A stretch of DNA of 64,000 nt. Origin: Caballeronia peredens (GTDB lineage Bacteria > Pseudomonadota > Gammaproteobacteria > Burkholderiales > Burkholderiaceae). The stretch spans positions 310,001 to 374,000 of the forward strand of contig FCOH02000002.1 of assembly GCA_001544595.2 (NCBI GenBank), in the 5' to 3' direction. How positions within the stretch are numbered: position 1 is the first letter of the stretch; the number at the start of each line of letters is the position of its first letter. Shown here in pieces: positions 37,085 to 47,300 of this stretch. The notes beneath the pieces were generated by a model. The model ran no database searches. It was not told the DNA's origin and saw nothing but the letters and a program-made list of their open reading frames with translations. The translations under genes and the position numbers were made by a program.

Positions 37085-38356
37085 TTACGCCGGCACGGCT
37101 TCGGTCTTCGGCGTCTTGTCGTGTTCGAGGATGAACTCGCGCAGTTGCGGATACACCATCGTGCGCCAGCGGCGTCCGGAAAAGATGCCGTAGTGACCGG
37201 CCTTCTCCGCCGTGAAGTGGCGCTGATGCTTCGCCGGAATGCCCGTGCAGAGATCGTGCGCGGCGCGCGTCTGGCCGCTGCCGGAGATGTCGTCGAGTTC
37301 GCCTTCGATCGTGAAGAGGGCGGTGTGCTTGATGTCCTGCGGACGCACGAGTTCGCCGTTCACTTCCCACGTGCCTTCCGCGAGCCGGAATTCCTGGAAC
37401 ACGATGCGGATCGTTTCGAGGTAGTACTCGGCGGCCATGTCGAGGACAGCGTTGTATTCGTCGTAGAAACGGCGATGTTGCTCGGCGTCGTCATCGTCGC
37501 CGCGCAGCAGGTTTTGATAGAAGTCCCAATGGGCCGTGAGGTGGCGCTCCGGATTCATTGCGACGAAGCCCGCATGCTGCAGGAAGCCCGGATAAACCTT
37601 GCGTCCGACGCCGGGATAGTTCGCCGGCACCGTGTAGATGACGTTGTTCTCGAACCACTCGTAGGAATGCTCATTGGCGAGCGAGTTCACCGATGTCGGG
37701 CTGCGGCGCGCGTCGATCGGGCCGCCCATCATGGTCATCGTGCGCGGGGTGTCTTCGCCGCGGCTCGCCATCAGCGAGATGGCGGCGAGCACCGGCACCG
37801 TCGGCTGACACACGGAGATGACGTGCAGGTCCTTCGCGCCGATATGGCGGATGAATTCCTGGATGTACTCGACGTAATCGTCGAGATGGAACGGACCGTT
37901 CTCGATGGGCACCATGCGCGCGTCGAGCCAGTCGGTGATGTACACCTTGTGGTCCTGCAGCAGCGTTTTCACGGTATCGCGCAGGAGCGTGGAGTGATGG
38001 CCGGAGAGCGGCGCGCACACGAGCACGATGGGTTCGTTCTTGAGCTTGGTGACGGTCGCGCTGTCGTCGGCGAAGCGCTTGAAGCGCAGCAGGCGGCAGA
38101 ACGGTTTCTCGACCACCGTCTGCTCGACGATCGGAATGTTATGGCCGTCCTTGACGATCTGATGAATGTCGAACTCGGGCTTCTCGTAGTCCTTGCCGAG
38201 CCGGTACAGGAGTTCGTACGCGGCGGAGAAACGGCTCGAGCCCGGAACGTAGGCGAGCGGGCTGGCCGGATTGACAAACGACTTGGAAGCGGCCTGGGCC
38301 CATGCTGTGAGGGGAGACAGCATGGCTCGCTGGAATTCGTGAATTTGATACAGCAT
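37085..38356 (-). CDS. phaZ: Intracellular polyhydroxyalkanoate depolymerase
   Basis: Breaks down stored poly-3-hydroxybutyrate granules inside the cell. 423 residues, the length of the Ralstonia PhaZa1 class. The nucleophile sits in VISVCQPTV at Cys183, the same number as in Ralstonia eutropha PhaZa1, where this class uses Cys instead of the lipase-box Ser. Further landmarks are PLSGHHSTLLRDTV, YITDWLDAR, and the catalytic His region EKAGHYGIFSG near the C-terminus. The ATG at 38356 (MLYQIHEFQRAML) is the family start. It has no signal peptide. An AT-rich upstream region of 365 bp probably holds its promoter. Confidence 0.94.
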   Translation of the reverse strand: MLYQIHEFQRAMLSPLTAWAQAASKSFVNPASPLAYVPGSSRFSAAYELLYRLGKDYEKPEFDIHQIVKDGHNIPIVEQTVVEKPFCRLLRFKRFADDSATVTKLKNEPIVLVCAPLSGHHSTLLRDTVKTLLQDHKVYITDWLDARMVPIENGPFHLDDYVEYIQEFIRHIGAKDLHVISVCQPTVPVLAAISLMASRGEDTPRTMTMMGGPIDARRSPTSVNSLANEHSYEWFENNVIYTVPANYPGVGRKVYPGFLQHAGFVAMNPERHLTAHWDFYQNLLRGDDDDAEQHRRFYDEYNAVLDMAAEYYLETIRIVFQEFRLAEGTWEVNGELVRPQDIKHTALFTIEGELDDISGSGQTRAAHDLCTGIPAKHQRHFTAEKAGHYGIFSGRRWRTMVYPQLREFILEHDKTPKTEAVPA

Positions 38357-38721
38357 GGTTGCCCCAGTAACTCCGGTCGGAACCGGTACGCCCGTTGATC
38401 CCGGCAAAGCATCCGGCGATGAATCTCAACGGCATTCGATGATCCCCGGCAGCGCGGCGGGCTGTCGCCATGCTGCCGGGGCACTGTCTTCCTGCGATTT
38501 CGTTCTGCCTTCGGCACGAGACTCTTGCGCGATAACGACTTTCAGCGACAAAGCTTGAGTCGAGGCAAGATTTTCCGCGCATTAAGCACGCAATTCAATA
38601 GATCGGTTAAAAATGCCTATTCCTGAAACAACAGATTAGCGACAGAAACCCACTGCCTACTGATTGTGCAATGCAACAATACTACCTTTAAAACCTCAAT
38701 TTCGCCAGGCAAAACAGACAT
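38357..38721. other. AT-rich upstream region of phaZ
   Basis: About 365 bp between the phaZ start and the end of the GH15 gene. The part 38585-38720 is distinctly AT-rich for this genome. On the minus strand TTGAAT with TTAATG nearby hints at a promoter, but spacing is poor. I see no gene and no terminator for GH15. Confidence 0.45.
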
Positions 38722-40593
38722 TTAAGACTTTCCGGTTGCTGCATCGATCTCCGCCTGCGCTTCGTCGTCGTGGCCTTCGGAACCCGTCGGCCGGCCGGTC
38801 GCCTTGGCCATCTCTTCCTCGTGGCGCATCAGGTTCATTCCCGTATGCACGAGCGCCACATGGGTAAACGCCTGTGGAAAATTCCCGACCATGCGTTTGG
38901 CCACCGTGTCGTATTCCTCCGCGAGCAGCCCGACATCGTTCGCCAGTCCGATCAGCCGCTCGAACATCTGGTGCGCCTCGTCGATCCGGCCCTGTAACGC
39001 CAGGTTGTCGACGAGCCAGAAGCTACACGCGAGAAACGTGCCTTCTCCGGGCGGCAGTCCGTCCGCCACTTCGGCGGTGTGATAGCGCTTGACGAGACCA
39101 TCGTGCGTCAATCCGGTCTCGATCGCATGTACGGTTCCGGTCACTCGCGGATCGTTTGGCGGCAAAAAGCCGAGCAACGGGATCAGCAGCAGGCTCGCGT
39201 CGAGCGCATCGCTGCCGTAGGCCTGGGTAAACGAGTTGAGTTGCGGATTCCAGCTCTTCTTCAGCACTTCGGCGCGGATGCGCGCGCGCATCGCGCGCCA
39301 GTGATCGACCGGTCCGGGCAGCTCGAATTTTTCGGCCGATTTGATCGCGCGGTCATACGCGACCCACGCCATCACCTTCGAGAAAGTGAAATGCTGCCGT
39401 CCGCCGCGCACTTCCCAGATGCCTTCGTCGGGCAGTTCCCAGATCGTGTCGAGATGCTGCAGCATGGCGCACTGGATCGACCAGGCGGTCTCGTCGCTCT
39501 GCAGGCCGCCGACGCGCGCGAGATGCAGCGCGTTCATCACTTCGCCGTAGACGTCGAGCTGCAGCTGATCGACCGCGCCGTTGCCGATGCGCACCGGCGC
39601 CGCGCCCTCGTAGCCCGGCAGCCACGGAATCTCCCATTCGGGCAGGCGTCGTTCGCCCGCGATGCCGTACATGATCTGAATCTGCGACGGCGAGCCGGCC
39701 ATCACGCGGCCCAGCCACGCGCGCCAGGCGCGGGCTTCGTCGTAGTAGCCGCCGCGCATCATCGCGAGCAGCGTGATGGTCGCGTCGCGCAGCCAGCAAT
39801 AGCGATAGTCCCAGTTGCGCGTGCCGCCGAGCTGTTCGGGCAGCGATGTGGTCGGCGCGGCGACGATCCCGCCCGTCGGCTCGTAGGCGAGCGCCTTGAG
39901 CGTGATGAGCGAGCGGCGGATCGCGGGCGCCCAGTGGCCTTTCAGTTCGCTCTGGCCGGACCATTCGCGCCAGTGGTTCTCGGTGCGCGCGAGTTGGGTA
40001 TGCGGATCGCTCGCGTGCGGCAGCCGCAGATGCGACTGCGAATAGCACAGCGAGAACGGCACGCGCTCGCCGGCGTTCACATCGAAGCAGGCGGTCGTGT
40101 GCATGTTCTCGCCGACGAGATCGACAGGCGTGCGCAGTATCGCGAGATCCGGTCCGGCGATGGCGCGAATGCCGCTGTCATCGGGCAGCCGGCTGACCCA
40201 CGGCACGGCCGAGCCGTAGTCGAAGCGCAGCACGAGTTCCATCTTCATGCGCACGGTGCCGCGCCGTCCGATCACGATGCGCACGAGTTCCGAATGACCG
40301 TTGCGCAACGGCATGAAGTCGACGATGGTGATCGCGCCTTGCGGCGTTTCGAAATCGGTTTCGAGGACCAGCGTGTCCTCGCGATAGCGGCGCGTGATGA
40401 CGGGCGCTTCGCCGTCGGGCATCTCGGGCGCGATAAGCCATCGTCCGTGCTCGGGCGTGCCGAGCAGCGCGGCGAAGCACGCGCCGGAGTCGAAGCGCGG
40501 CCAACAGAGCCAGTCGACGGAGCCGTCGCGTGAAATGAGCGCTGCGGTGTGGCCGTCGCCGACCATCGCATAGTCTTCGATCAGTGCTGGCAT
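38722..40593 (-). CDS. Glycoside hydrolase family 15 protein (glucoamylase/trehalase-like)
   Basis: A 623-residue cytoplasmic enzyme. The N-terminal beta domain starts with IEDYAMVGDGHTAALISRDGSVDWLCWPRFDS split over residues 5-36 (the typical GH15 opening). The alpha/alpha barrel follows, with NWDYRYCWLRDATITLLAM, ELPDEGIWEVRGG (catalytic Glu) and GEGTFLACSFWLVDNLA (second catalytic Glu). Bacterial members of this type act on trehalose, dextrin or glucuronan-like sugars; the substrate is not certain. AGGAAG lies about ten bases before the ATG at 40593. The acidic C-terminal tail (last 30 residues) is not conserved. Confidence 0.9.
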   Translation of the reverse strand: MPALIEDYAMVGDGHTAALISRDGSVDWLCWPRFDSGACFAALLGTPEHGRWLIAPEMPDGEAPVITRRYREDTLVLETDFETPQGAITIVDFMPLRNGHSELVRIVIGRRGTVRMKMELVLRFDYGSAVPWVSRLPDDSGIRAIAGPDLAILRTPVDLVGENMHTTACFDVNAGERVPFSLCYSQSHLRLPHASDPHTQLARTENHWREWSGQSELKGHWAPAIRRSLITLKALAYEPTGGIVAAPTTSLPEQLGGTRNWDYRYCWLRDATITLLAMMRGGYYDEARAWRAWLGRVMAGSPSQIQIMYGIAGERRLPEWEIPWLPGYEGAAPVRIGNGAVDQLQLDVYGEVMNALHLARVGGLQSDETAWSIQCAMLQHLDTIWELPDEGIWEVRGGRQHFTFSKVMAWVAYDRAIKSAEKFELPGPVDHWRAMRARIRAEVLKKSWNPQLNSFTQAYGSDALDASLLLIPLLGFLPPNDPRVTGTVHAIETGLTHDGLVKRYHTAEVADGLPPGEGTFLACSFWLVDNLALQGRIDEAHQMFERLIGLANDVGLLAEEYDTVAKRMVGNFPQAFTHVALVHTGMNLMRHEEEMAKATGRPTGSEGHDDEAQAEIDAATGKS

Positions 40594-41096
40594 AAGCGAA
40601 CATCTTCCTGCTTGCGGCGGCGCGCGCCGGACCCGGACGCGCGCTGCGGGGTGGAGCAAAAGATCCGGGACGCGTGACGTCCCGAGCGAAGCGCGGCGTC
40701 ATCGGCAGCGAAATCGATGTCGGAGCGGATGCCGCGCATGCTTTCTGGCCGCATTCTGCCGCAATCGTTCGATGCAAGCAGAAAACGTGGCCAGCCGTGA
40801 TCACACCGCGCGAGCCCGAAGTGCGGCCGGATGCCGCGGCACGTTGGCGGCGCGGCGCGAGCGGCGCGCCGGCTCCACGCGACGCTGCGGCAATTGCGAC
40901 ATTGATATTTCATTCGACTGATGATTAAATTTAAGCTTAGTGAAAGGCCCCGGCGTTGAAACTCGAATGCCTTTCGCGAGTCTTTCATGCATGACGCAAG
41001 CGTCTTCTTGCGCGTTTCCCAGACCGTCGTGCGCGTGCCGGTCCTGCCATCTTTCCGGCCGATCTCTAACGTAGCGTTTTCGAGGAACGGAACCCC
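40594..41096. other. Non-coding gap between GH15 gene and small ORF
   Basis: About 500 bp. It contains an AT-rich patch at 40895-40940 with the promoter listed at 40902-40930. The rest is ordinary GC-rich sequence with no gene I can support. Confidence 0.45.
40902..40930 (+). promoter_or_regulatory. Sigma-70-like promoter before the 82-residue gene
   Basis: TTGATA (40902-40907), 17-bp spacer, TTAAAT (40925-40930). It points to the small gene at 41097, with a leader of about 160 bases. Confidence 0.5.
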
Positions 41097-41345
41097 ATGC
41101 TCTATCCGTCGAAAGCCGATTGCATCGCCATACTTTCCGCCGCCAGCCGCGTCGACGACGCCGAAACGCTGCTTGCGCTCGACCACAGACATCTCGGCCT
41201 GTCGCGCAACGCGATGGATGCCGCCGCCGCATTCCTCACCGAGCGCGGCTGCTTCAACCGCTATTCCTTCGGCGTGAGCGGCGTCGCGGTCGGTGCTTTG
41301 TCGCTGCAAGGGCGGCTGCGTCTGGATCAGCTCGCCAATGGCTGA
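41097..41345 (+). CDS. Small hypothetical protein
   Basis: An 82-residue soluble protein without signal peptide or membrane helix. It has two Cys, a likely helical first half (KADCIAILSAASRVDDAETLLALD) and a hydrophobic, Gly/Val-rich second half (SFGVSGVAVGALSLQGR). GAGGAA lies eight bases before the ATG, and a promoter-like pair lies 170 bp upstream, which supports it as real. I do not recognise the family. Its stop codon lies inside a 10-bp tandem repeat. Confidence 0.6.
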   Translation: MLYPSKADCIAILSAASRVDDAETLLALDHRHLGLSRNAMDAAAAFLTERGCFNRYSFGVSGVAVGALSLQGRLRLDQLANG

Positions 41346-41370
41346 ACCCGGCTGAACCCGGCTGAACGCG
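41342..41370. repeat. 10-bp tandem repeat, three units
   Basis: Three units of GCTGAACCCG, the last changed to GCTGAACGCG. The stop codon of the 82-residue gene is in the first unit. Confidence 0.7.
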
Positions 41371-41433
41371 CCCACGCTGTGCCGGCAGCGCGGCACAGCC
41401 GCGCATCGTTCCGTTTCGTTTTCGTGACACTTT

Positions 41434-41467
41434 GCCCACGCACGCGGGTCAATCCGTGTGCGTGGGC
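41434..41467. other. Strong hairpin between convergent small genes
   Basis: GCCCACGCACGCGG pairs with CCGTGTGCGTGGGC (13 of 14 Watson-Crick, one G-T) across six bases. Neither side has a T-run, so it is not a standard terminator. Confidence 0.5.
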
Positions 41468-41512
41468 ATAGGCGCGTCCGTGCGCGCGCCGGCGTCAGGA
41501 CGCAACGCGCGA

Positions 41513-41665
41513 TCAGAAGTGCATCGATCCCATGCCGAACAACCCGATCAGCCCGATCACGATCAGATAGATCGCGACGATGAAGTTCAGCAGGCGCGGC
41601 ATGATGAGAATGAGGATCCCGGCGATCAGCGAGACCAGCGGGCCCAGGCTTAAGTGAATGGTCAT
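41513..41665 (-). CDS. DUF3096 small membrane protein
   Basis: A 50-residue protein that is almost entirely two hydrophobic helices (about 7-22 and 26-44): LGPLVSLIAGILILIMPR and LNFIVAIYLIVIGLIGL. This is the DUF3096 pattern. Function unknown; similar tiny proteins are stress-related in several proteobacteria. AGGAG lies eight bases before the ATG at 41665. It is convergent with the 82-residue gene and divergent from the lactonase-like gene. Confidence 0.8.
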   Translation of the reverse strand: MTIHLSLGPLVSLIAGILILIMPRLLNFIVAIYLIVIGLIGLFGMGSMHF

Positions 41666-41879
41666 GGCGGCGACTCCTGTTGTTGGTTCGAATCGTGTCG
41701 GTGGGCCTGTCGTGCGTGGTGTATCTTGAGTGCGGCGCGTTCGTCGCGACGGCGTCATACGTCACTCCGTTCATGACTTTGGAGCGGAACTTGCTCCCGC
41801 ACGTCGTTGGCCCAGCGATGCCTGCCGACTTGCGCTCGCTCCTGAATAACAACCAGCAAAGAGACGATGAGGAGGTTTC

Positions 41880-43190
41880 ATGCACCCGAGCGATTTCCGC
41901 CGCGCCCATGCACTCGCACTCACGCAGGCAACCCCGTTGCAAGACGCGCGCCTGACGCGTTCCGGCCCGGTCCGCTGGGTGAAAGGCGTCGCGCTGATGC
42001 TCTCGCTCGCGGCGGCGCAGTGTTTCGCGCAGACACCGGCCGCGTCGGATGCCGCCAGCGCCGCGGGCGCGTCGGGCTCACAGGTCTACGACCTGCTCAT
42101 CGGCACCTATACGGCGGGTGGCAAAAGCGAAGGCATTTACGTCTATCGTTTCGATACCGGCAACGGCGAACTTTCGCGCATCGCGTCGGCGCAGACGGTG
42201 AATCCGTCGTATCTCGTCGTGAGCCGCGACCGGAATTACGTGTACGCAGTGAACGAATTGCCCGGCGACAACGGTCCGGCTTCGCAGCGCGGCGGCGTGA
42301 GCGCGTTTCGCTTCGATCGCGCGAGCGGCCAGCTGAGCTTTCTCAATCGCGTCTCGTCGGACGGCAACGATCCTTGCTATCTCGCGCTTTCGCCCGACGG
42401 CAAATATCTGCTGACCGCCAACTATTCCGTCGCGTCGAATCCGGGCGGCAGCTTCGCGGTCTTCCCGATCACCGCGGATGGCCACGTCGGCACGTCGGTG
42501 CTGACCGTGCATCACGAAGGCGGCGGCCCGGTGAAAGGGCGGCAGGACAATTCGCACGTGCACTCGACGGTGTTCTCGCCCGACGGCCAGTATCTATTCG
42601 CGCAGGATCTGGGCGTCGACAAGGTATTCGCGTACCGCTACACGCCCGATCCGTCCGCGAGCAACCGCGGCCTGTTCGGTCCGGCGCAGACGCGCTACAC
42701 GCAGATCAAGCCGGGCTCGGGCCCGCGCCATTTGGTCTTCGACGAAAGCGGCAAGCACGCGTACCTCACGACCGAGCTGAACGCGTCGGTGCTCGTGTTC
42801 GACTACCGCGACGGCCAGCTCACGCCCGTTCAGACCGTTTCGATGATCGCGCCGGGTTTCCGCGGCAAGATCGGCGGCGGCGCGCTGCATCTGTCGCCGG
42901 ACGGACGCTTCCTCTATGCGACGAATCGCGGCGACGCCAACGAACTCGTCGCGTTCGCCGTCGATGCGGGAAGCGGGCGTCTCAAGCTGCTCAAGCGCTA
43001 CCCGACGCTCGGCAAGACGCCGCGCGAATTCGCGATCGATCCGAGCGGGCGCTGGCTCGTCGTCGGCAATCAGGAGAGCGACAGCGCCTATTTCTTCCGC
43101 CGCGATCCCGCGACGGGCGAACTCGCATCGGATCCGAAACGTCTGTCGATCGGCTCGCCGGTCGATTTCAAGTTCGTGTCGCCATCGTGA
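41880..43190 (+). CDS. Exported lactonase-fold (7-bladed beta-propeller) protein
   Basis: A 436-residue protein with a signal peptide (hydrophobic core about 36-48, cleavage near CFA-QT) and a propeller of the PF10282 lactonase family. Typical blade stretches are YLLIGTYTAGGKSEGIYVYRFD-like, SPDGKYLLTANY, PRHLVFDESGKHAYLTTE and SPDGRFLYATNRG. Cytoplasmic relatives (Pgl/YbhE) hydrolyse 6-phosphogluconolactone; being exported, this one cannot serve that pathway directly, and its substrate is open. It could act on sugar lactones in the periplasm. A near-perfect ribosome binding site, GAGGAGG, precedes the ATG at 41880. Confidence 0.87.
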   Translation: MHPSDFRRAHALALTQATPLQDARLTRSGPVRWVKGVALMLSLAAAQCFAQTPAASDAASAAGASGSQVYDLLIGTYTAGGKSEGIYVYRFDTGNGELSRIASAQTVNPSYLVVSRDRNYVYAVNELPGDNGPASQRGGVSAFRFDRASGQLSFLNRVSSDGNDPCYLALSPDGKYLLTANYSVASNPGGSFAVFPITADGHVGTSVLTVHHEGGGPVKGRQDNSHVHSTVFSPDGQYLFAQDLGVDKVFAYRYTPDPSASNRGLFGPAQTRYTQIKPGSGPRHLVFDESGKHAYLTTELNASVLVFDYRDGQLTPVQTVSMIAPGFRGKIGGGALHLSPDGRFLYATNRGDANELVAFAVDAGSGRLKLLKRYPTLGKTPREFAIDPSGRWLVVGNQESDSAYFFRRDPATGELASDPKRLSIGSPVDFKFVSPS

Positions 43191-43313
43191 CCGGCGTCGC
43201 TCTTTCGACGCCGCCGCGCATTCTAGTACGATGCATTTCTGGTCTGCGCGCGCATCCGCGTGCGACTGAAAGGTGTACTGAGAAATCGAAAGGCAATAGC
43301 AGGGAAAGCAAGA

Positions 43314-44369
43314 TTGAACACGACTCACACATTCGAATCGCGCGAGCGATCCACACTCAAGCGGGATGAATCCGCGCCGCCGGGTTTCATCAGCGCGTTT
43401 CGCTTCGCGGGCGGCCAGGCGCTGCGCCTTTCATGGGACGAAGCGCGCGAATCGATCGCGGGCGAGGGCCCGACATGGCTGCACCTCTCCGCCAACGACG
43501 ACGCCGTCGAAGGCTGGCTCGAAGGCGTCACGTCGATGCCCGATGTCGCGCGCGAATTCCTGAACGGCGAGGACAAGCGTCCGCGCGTGCATATCGGTTC
43601 GAACTTCATGTACGGCGTCGTCGCGGATCTCGAACTCGTCGCGAAAACGCCCGACGCCGCCGCGCCCGACGCCCGCGAAGCGAACCGCGCGACCGGCGCG
43701 CTGCGCTTTTACGTCGACAAGCACCGCATGATCACGGTGCGCGCGCGGCCGCTGCAATCGACCGACCGGCTGCGTCACGCGGTGCTCGAAGGCACGATGT
43801 TCCGCGATACCGTCGATCTGTTCGCCGGCCTGATCCGCGCGCTGAACGACACATTTGCGAACCGCATCGACGAAATAGGCGACTGTCTCGACGATGTCGA
43901 GGAAAGCGTGCTCGAAGGCGGCCATTCGAAGTGCCGCGCGATGCTGGGCGAGGCGCGGCGGCGCATCGTCGAGGTAAAGCGTTTCATCGATCCGGAGCGC
44001 AACGCGCTGACGCAACTCGTCCTGCGCAAGCTCGAATGGGCCGAGCCGCGTTCGATGGAAGCGCTCGTGCAGGCGATTCAGGTGCTGAACGGCCTGGGCG
44101 GCGGGCTGGAAGGACTCTACGAACGCGCGAAGCTGCTGCAGGATGAAATCGCCGCGGCGCTTTCGGAGGACATCAACCGCAAGCTGCTGTGGCTCGCGAT
44201 CATGTCCGCGTTGCTGTTGCCCGCCACGCTTGTGACCGGCATCTTCGGCATGAACGTGGCGGGCTTGCCGGGCACGCACGATCCGGTTTCGTTCTGGGTC
44301 GTGATCGGCGTGATGGCGGGTTGCGCCGCCATCACCATCTTTCTGCTGCGCCGCTTGCGGCTCTGGTAG
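43314..44369 (+). CDS. zntB: Zinc transporter ZntB (CorA family)
   Basis: A 351-residue CorA-family channel/transporter. The long N-terminal cytoplasmic domain contains PTWLHLSAND and DKRPRVHIG; the membrane part has two helices with the pore signature GIFGMNVAGLPG (GMN near residue 312). These, and the C-terminal LRRLRLW, fit ZntB, which moves zinc rather than magnesium. I take the TTG at 43314 (NTTHTFESRER) with AGGGAAAG ten bases upstream; a GTG at 43260 is the alternative. The gene ends 3 bp from the convergent ftsK gene. Confidence 0.85.
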   Translation: MNTTHTFESRERSTLKRDESAPPGFISAFRFAGGQALRLSWDEARESIAGEGPTWLHLSANDDAVEGWLEGVTSMPDVAREFLNGEDKRPRVHIGSNFMYGVVADLELVAKTPDAAAPDAREANRATGALRFYVDKHRMITVRARPLQSTDRLRHAVLEGTMFRDTVDLFAGLIRALNDTFANRIDEIGDCLDDVEESVLEGGHSKCRAMLGEARRRIVEVKRFIDPERNALTQLVLRKLEWAEPRSMEALVQAIQVLNGLGGGLEGLYERAKLLQDEIAAALSEDINRKLLWLAIMSALLLPATLVTGIFGMNVAGLPGTHDPVSFWVVIGVMAGCAAITIFLLRRLRLW

Positions 44370-44372
44370 CGC

Positions 44373-47300
44373 TTATTCGGCCGGGCCGGGCGGCGCGAGC
44401 ACTTCGCGGTTGCCGTTGCTGCTCATCGACGACACGAGCCCGGCGGTTTCCATCTGCTCGACGAGCCGCGCCGCGCGGTTATAGCCGATGCGCAATTGCC
44501 GCTGCACCGATGAAATCGACGCGCGCCGCGTGCGCACGACGAAGGCTACGGCTTCGTCGTAGAGCGGATCGGCTTCGGCGTCGGGCGTGTCGCCGAACAG
44601 GTCTTGCGTCGCGCCGGCTTCGGAGGTCGGCCCGGAGAGAATGCCTTCCTCGTATTCCGGTTCGCCGAACTGCTTCAGATACTCGACCACGCGATGCACT
44701 TCGTCGTCCGCGACGAACGCGCCATGGACGCGCTGTGGATAGCCGGTGCCGGGCGGCAGGAAAAGCATGTCGCCGGCGCCGAGCAGCGATTCCGCGCCCA
44801 TCTGGTCGAGAATCGTGCGCGAATCGATCTTCGACGACACCTGGAACGCCACGCGCGTCGGAATGTTCGCCTTGATGAGGCCGGTGATCACATCCACCGA
44901 CGGGCGCTGCGTCGCGAGAATCAGGTGGATGCCGGCGGCGCGCGCCTTCTGCGCGAGCCGCGCGATCAGCTGCTCGATCTGCTTGCCCGCGACCATCATG
45001 AGGTCCGCGAGTTCGTCGATGACCACGACGATGAGCGGCAGCGCCGCCAGCGGCTCGGGCGCGTCGGGCGTGAGCGAGAACGGATTCGTGAGCTTCTTGC
45101 CCGCGGCTTCGGTATTGCGGATCTTCTGGTTGAAGCCTTGCAGGTTGCGCACGCCGACCGCCGACATCAGCCGGTAGCGCTTTTCCATTTCGCCGACGCA
45201 CCAGTTGAGCGCATTCGACGCGAGCTTCATGTCGGTCACGACCGGCGCGAGCAGATGCGGAATGCCTTCGTAGACGGAAAGCTCCAGCATCTTCGGGTCG
45301 ATCATGATGAGGCGCACGTCCTCGGGCTTCGCCTTGTAGAGCAGCGAGAGGATCATTGCGTTGATGGCGACCGACTTGCCCGAGCCCGTCGTGCCCGCGA
45401 CGAGCATGTGCGGCGCGCGCGCCAGATCCGTGACGACCGGATTGCCGACGATGTCCTTGCCCATCGCGATCGTCAGATTCGACTTCGATGAACGGTAGAC
45501 GTCGTCCTCGAGGATTTCCGAGAGGCGGATCATCTGGCGCTTCGGGTTCGGCAGTTCGAGGCCCATGCAGGTTTTGCCGGGAATCGTTTCGACGACGCGG
45601 ATCGACGTGAGGCCCAGGCCGCGCGACAGATCCTTCATCAGCCCGACGATCTGGCTGCCGCGCACGCCGAGCGCCGGCTCGACCTCGAAGCGCGTGATGA
45701 CCGGTCCGGCCGACGCGCCGACGACCGTCACCGGAACCTTGAATTCCTGCAGGCGCTGTTCGATCAGCTGACCAGTGTCGGCCAGGCTTTCCTCGGAGAC
45801 GGGCTCGATTTCGCCGGAAGCGGGTTCGAGGAGATCGAGCGTCGGCAGCTCGACCGCCGATGCGTGCGGCGCATGAAACTCGAATTCGGTCGGCTCGAAG
45901 CCGCGTACGGAGGGACGCGTTTCGGCGGGGGAGGGCGGGGCGTTGTTTGGCGCGTTGGGCACGTTGCGCACGCTCGGCGCTGCGATGGGCGGCGGCGGAG
46001 CCAGCGGCGCGGCGGTGTTTGCGGCAGTCGCGGCTGCCGTCGCGATCGGGAAACGCACGATGTTCGACGGCGGCGCGAGATCGTCCTCTTCGTCATCGAT
46101 TTGCCCGGATTTCAGCGGCGCACGATGGCTCGTCGGGGCGGCGGCCGAGTCGTCGATCGCGCGCGGAAGCGGCGGGGCCGGCGGCTCGCTCCACGTTTCG
46201 TCGGGCGCGGCGGCATCCAGCCACGGCGGCGTCGGCGCGATATCGCGATAGTCGCGATTGTCGTCATCCAACGCCGAGGCCGAGCGCGCCGTCGCGCCGG
46301 AATGTGGCATCGACGGTTCGGACGGCAGCGCCGGTTCGGATGGAAACGCCGGCGTGGTGAAGGGTTCGCTCGCGTTCACGTGCGTCGGTCTTGCTGCGAG
46401 GTCTCGGTCGAAGCTGCCGGTTTTTGCGTAGGCCGACGGCGCGTTCGCGAGATCGGATATATCTCGCCCGAACGCACGCCCACTCAAGAGCGGCGGCGGT
46501 TCGACGAGCGCGGGCGCGATGGCGTGTGCGTCGATCGGTGGCGTTTCGGCGTGATCGATCGCTTCCTGGGCGGGCACGATGGCGTGTGCATCGATCGGTG
46601 GCGTTTCGGCGTGCTTGATCGCTTCCTGGGCGGGCGCGATGGCGTGTGCGCCGATCGGTGGCGTTTCGGCGTGCTTGATCGCTTCCTGCGCGGGCGCGAT
46701 GGCGTGGGCATCGATCGGTGGCGTTTCGGCGTGATCGATCGCTTCCTGGGCGGGCACGATTGCGTGGGCATCAGTCGGAAGCGTTTCAACGGGCGTGATT
46801 GCGGGTGCCCGCGGCGGCGGCGCGACGCTGGCCTCGGGGATCGTCGTTGCGGCAAAAGCCGGTTCTCGCGTGTCCGCATGAGGCTGAGCGAGCGGCGCAG
46901 TCTCGGCGCCCGACTGACCCGACTTCGCCATCGCCACGTGCCCGCGAGCGAGACTCGCCCCGGCGAGCGACGTCCACAGCGCCGTTTTCTCTTCGATGGA
47001 ACGCAATGTTGCCTGGATCGATTCCGGCGCGGGCGGCGGCCCGGCCGGTCGAAGCGGCGTCGACGGACGCGAGAACGCGGGCGCGGCAAGCGGCGCCGGC
47101 GCGAATTCGCGGGCCGGCGAACTCGCGCCCGGCTGGCCGGGCCGCCGCCTGACGACGCCCGGCGGCGTCTGCGACACCGGCGCGGATCTGCGTGCGGCGC
47201 CGGTTCCCGCCGCTGCCGATGCAACCGACGCGACCGACGCAAAAGCGCCGGACGTGCGCTGCGCGGGCATCGACGTCGCCGTTGCGGTCGCAGCACTGCG

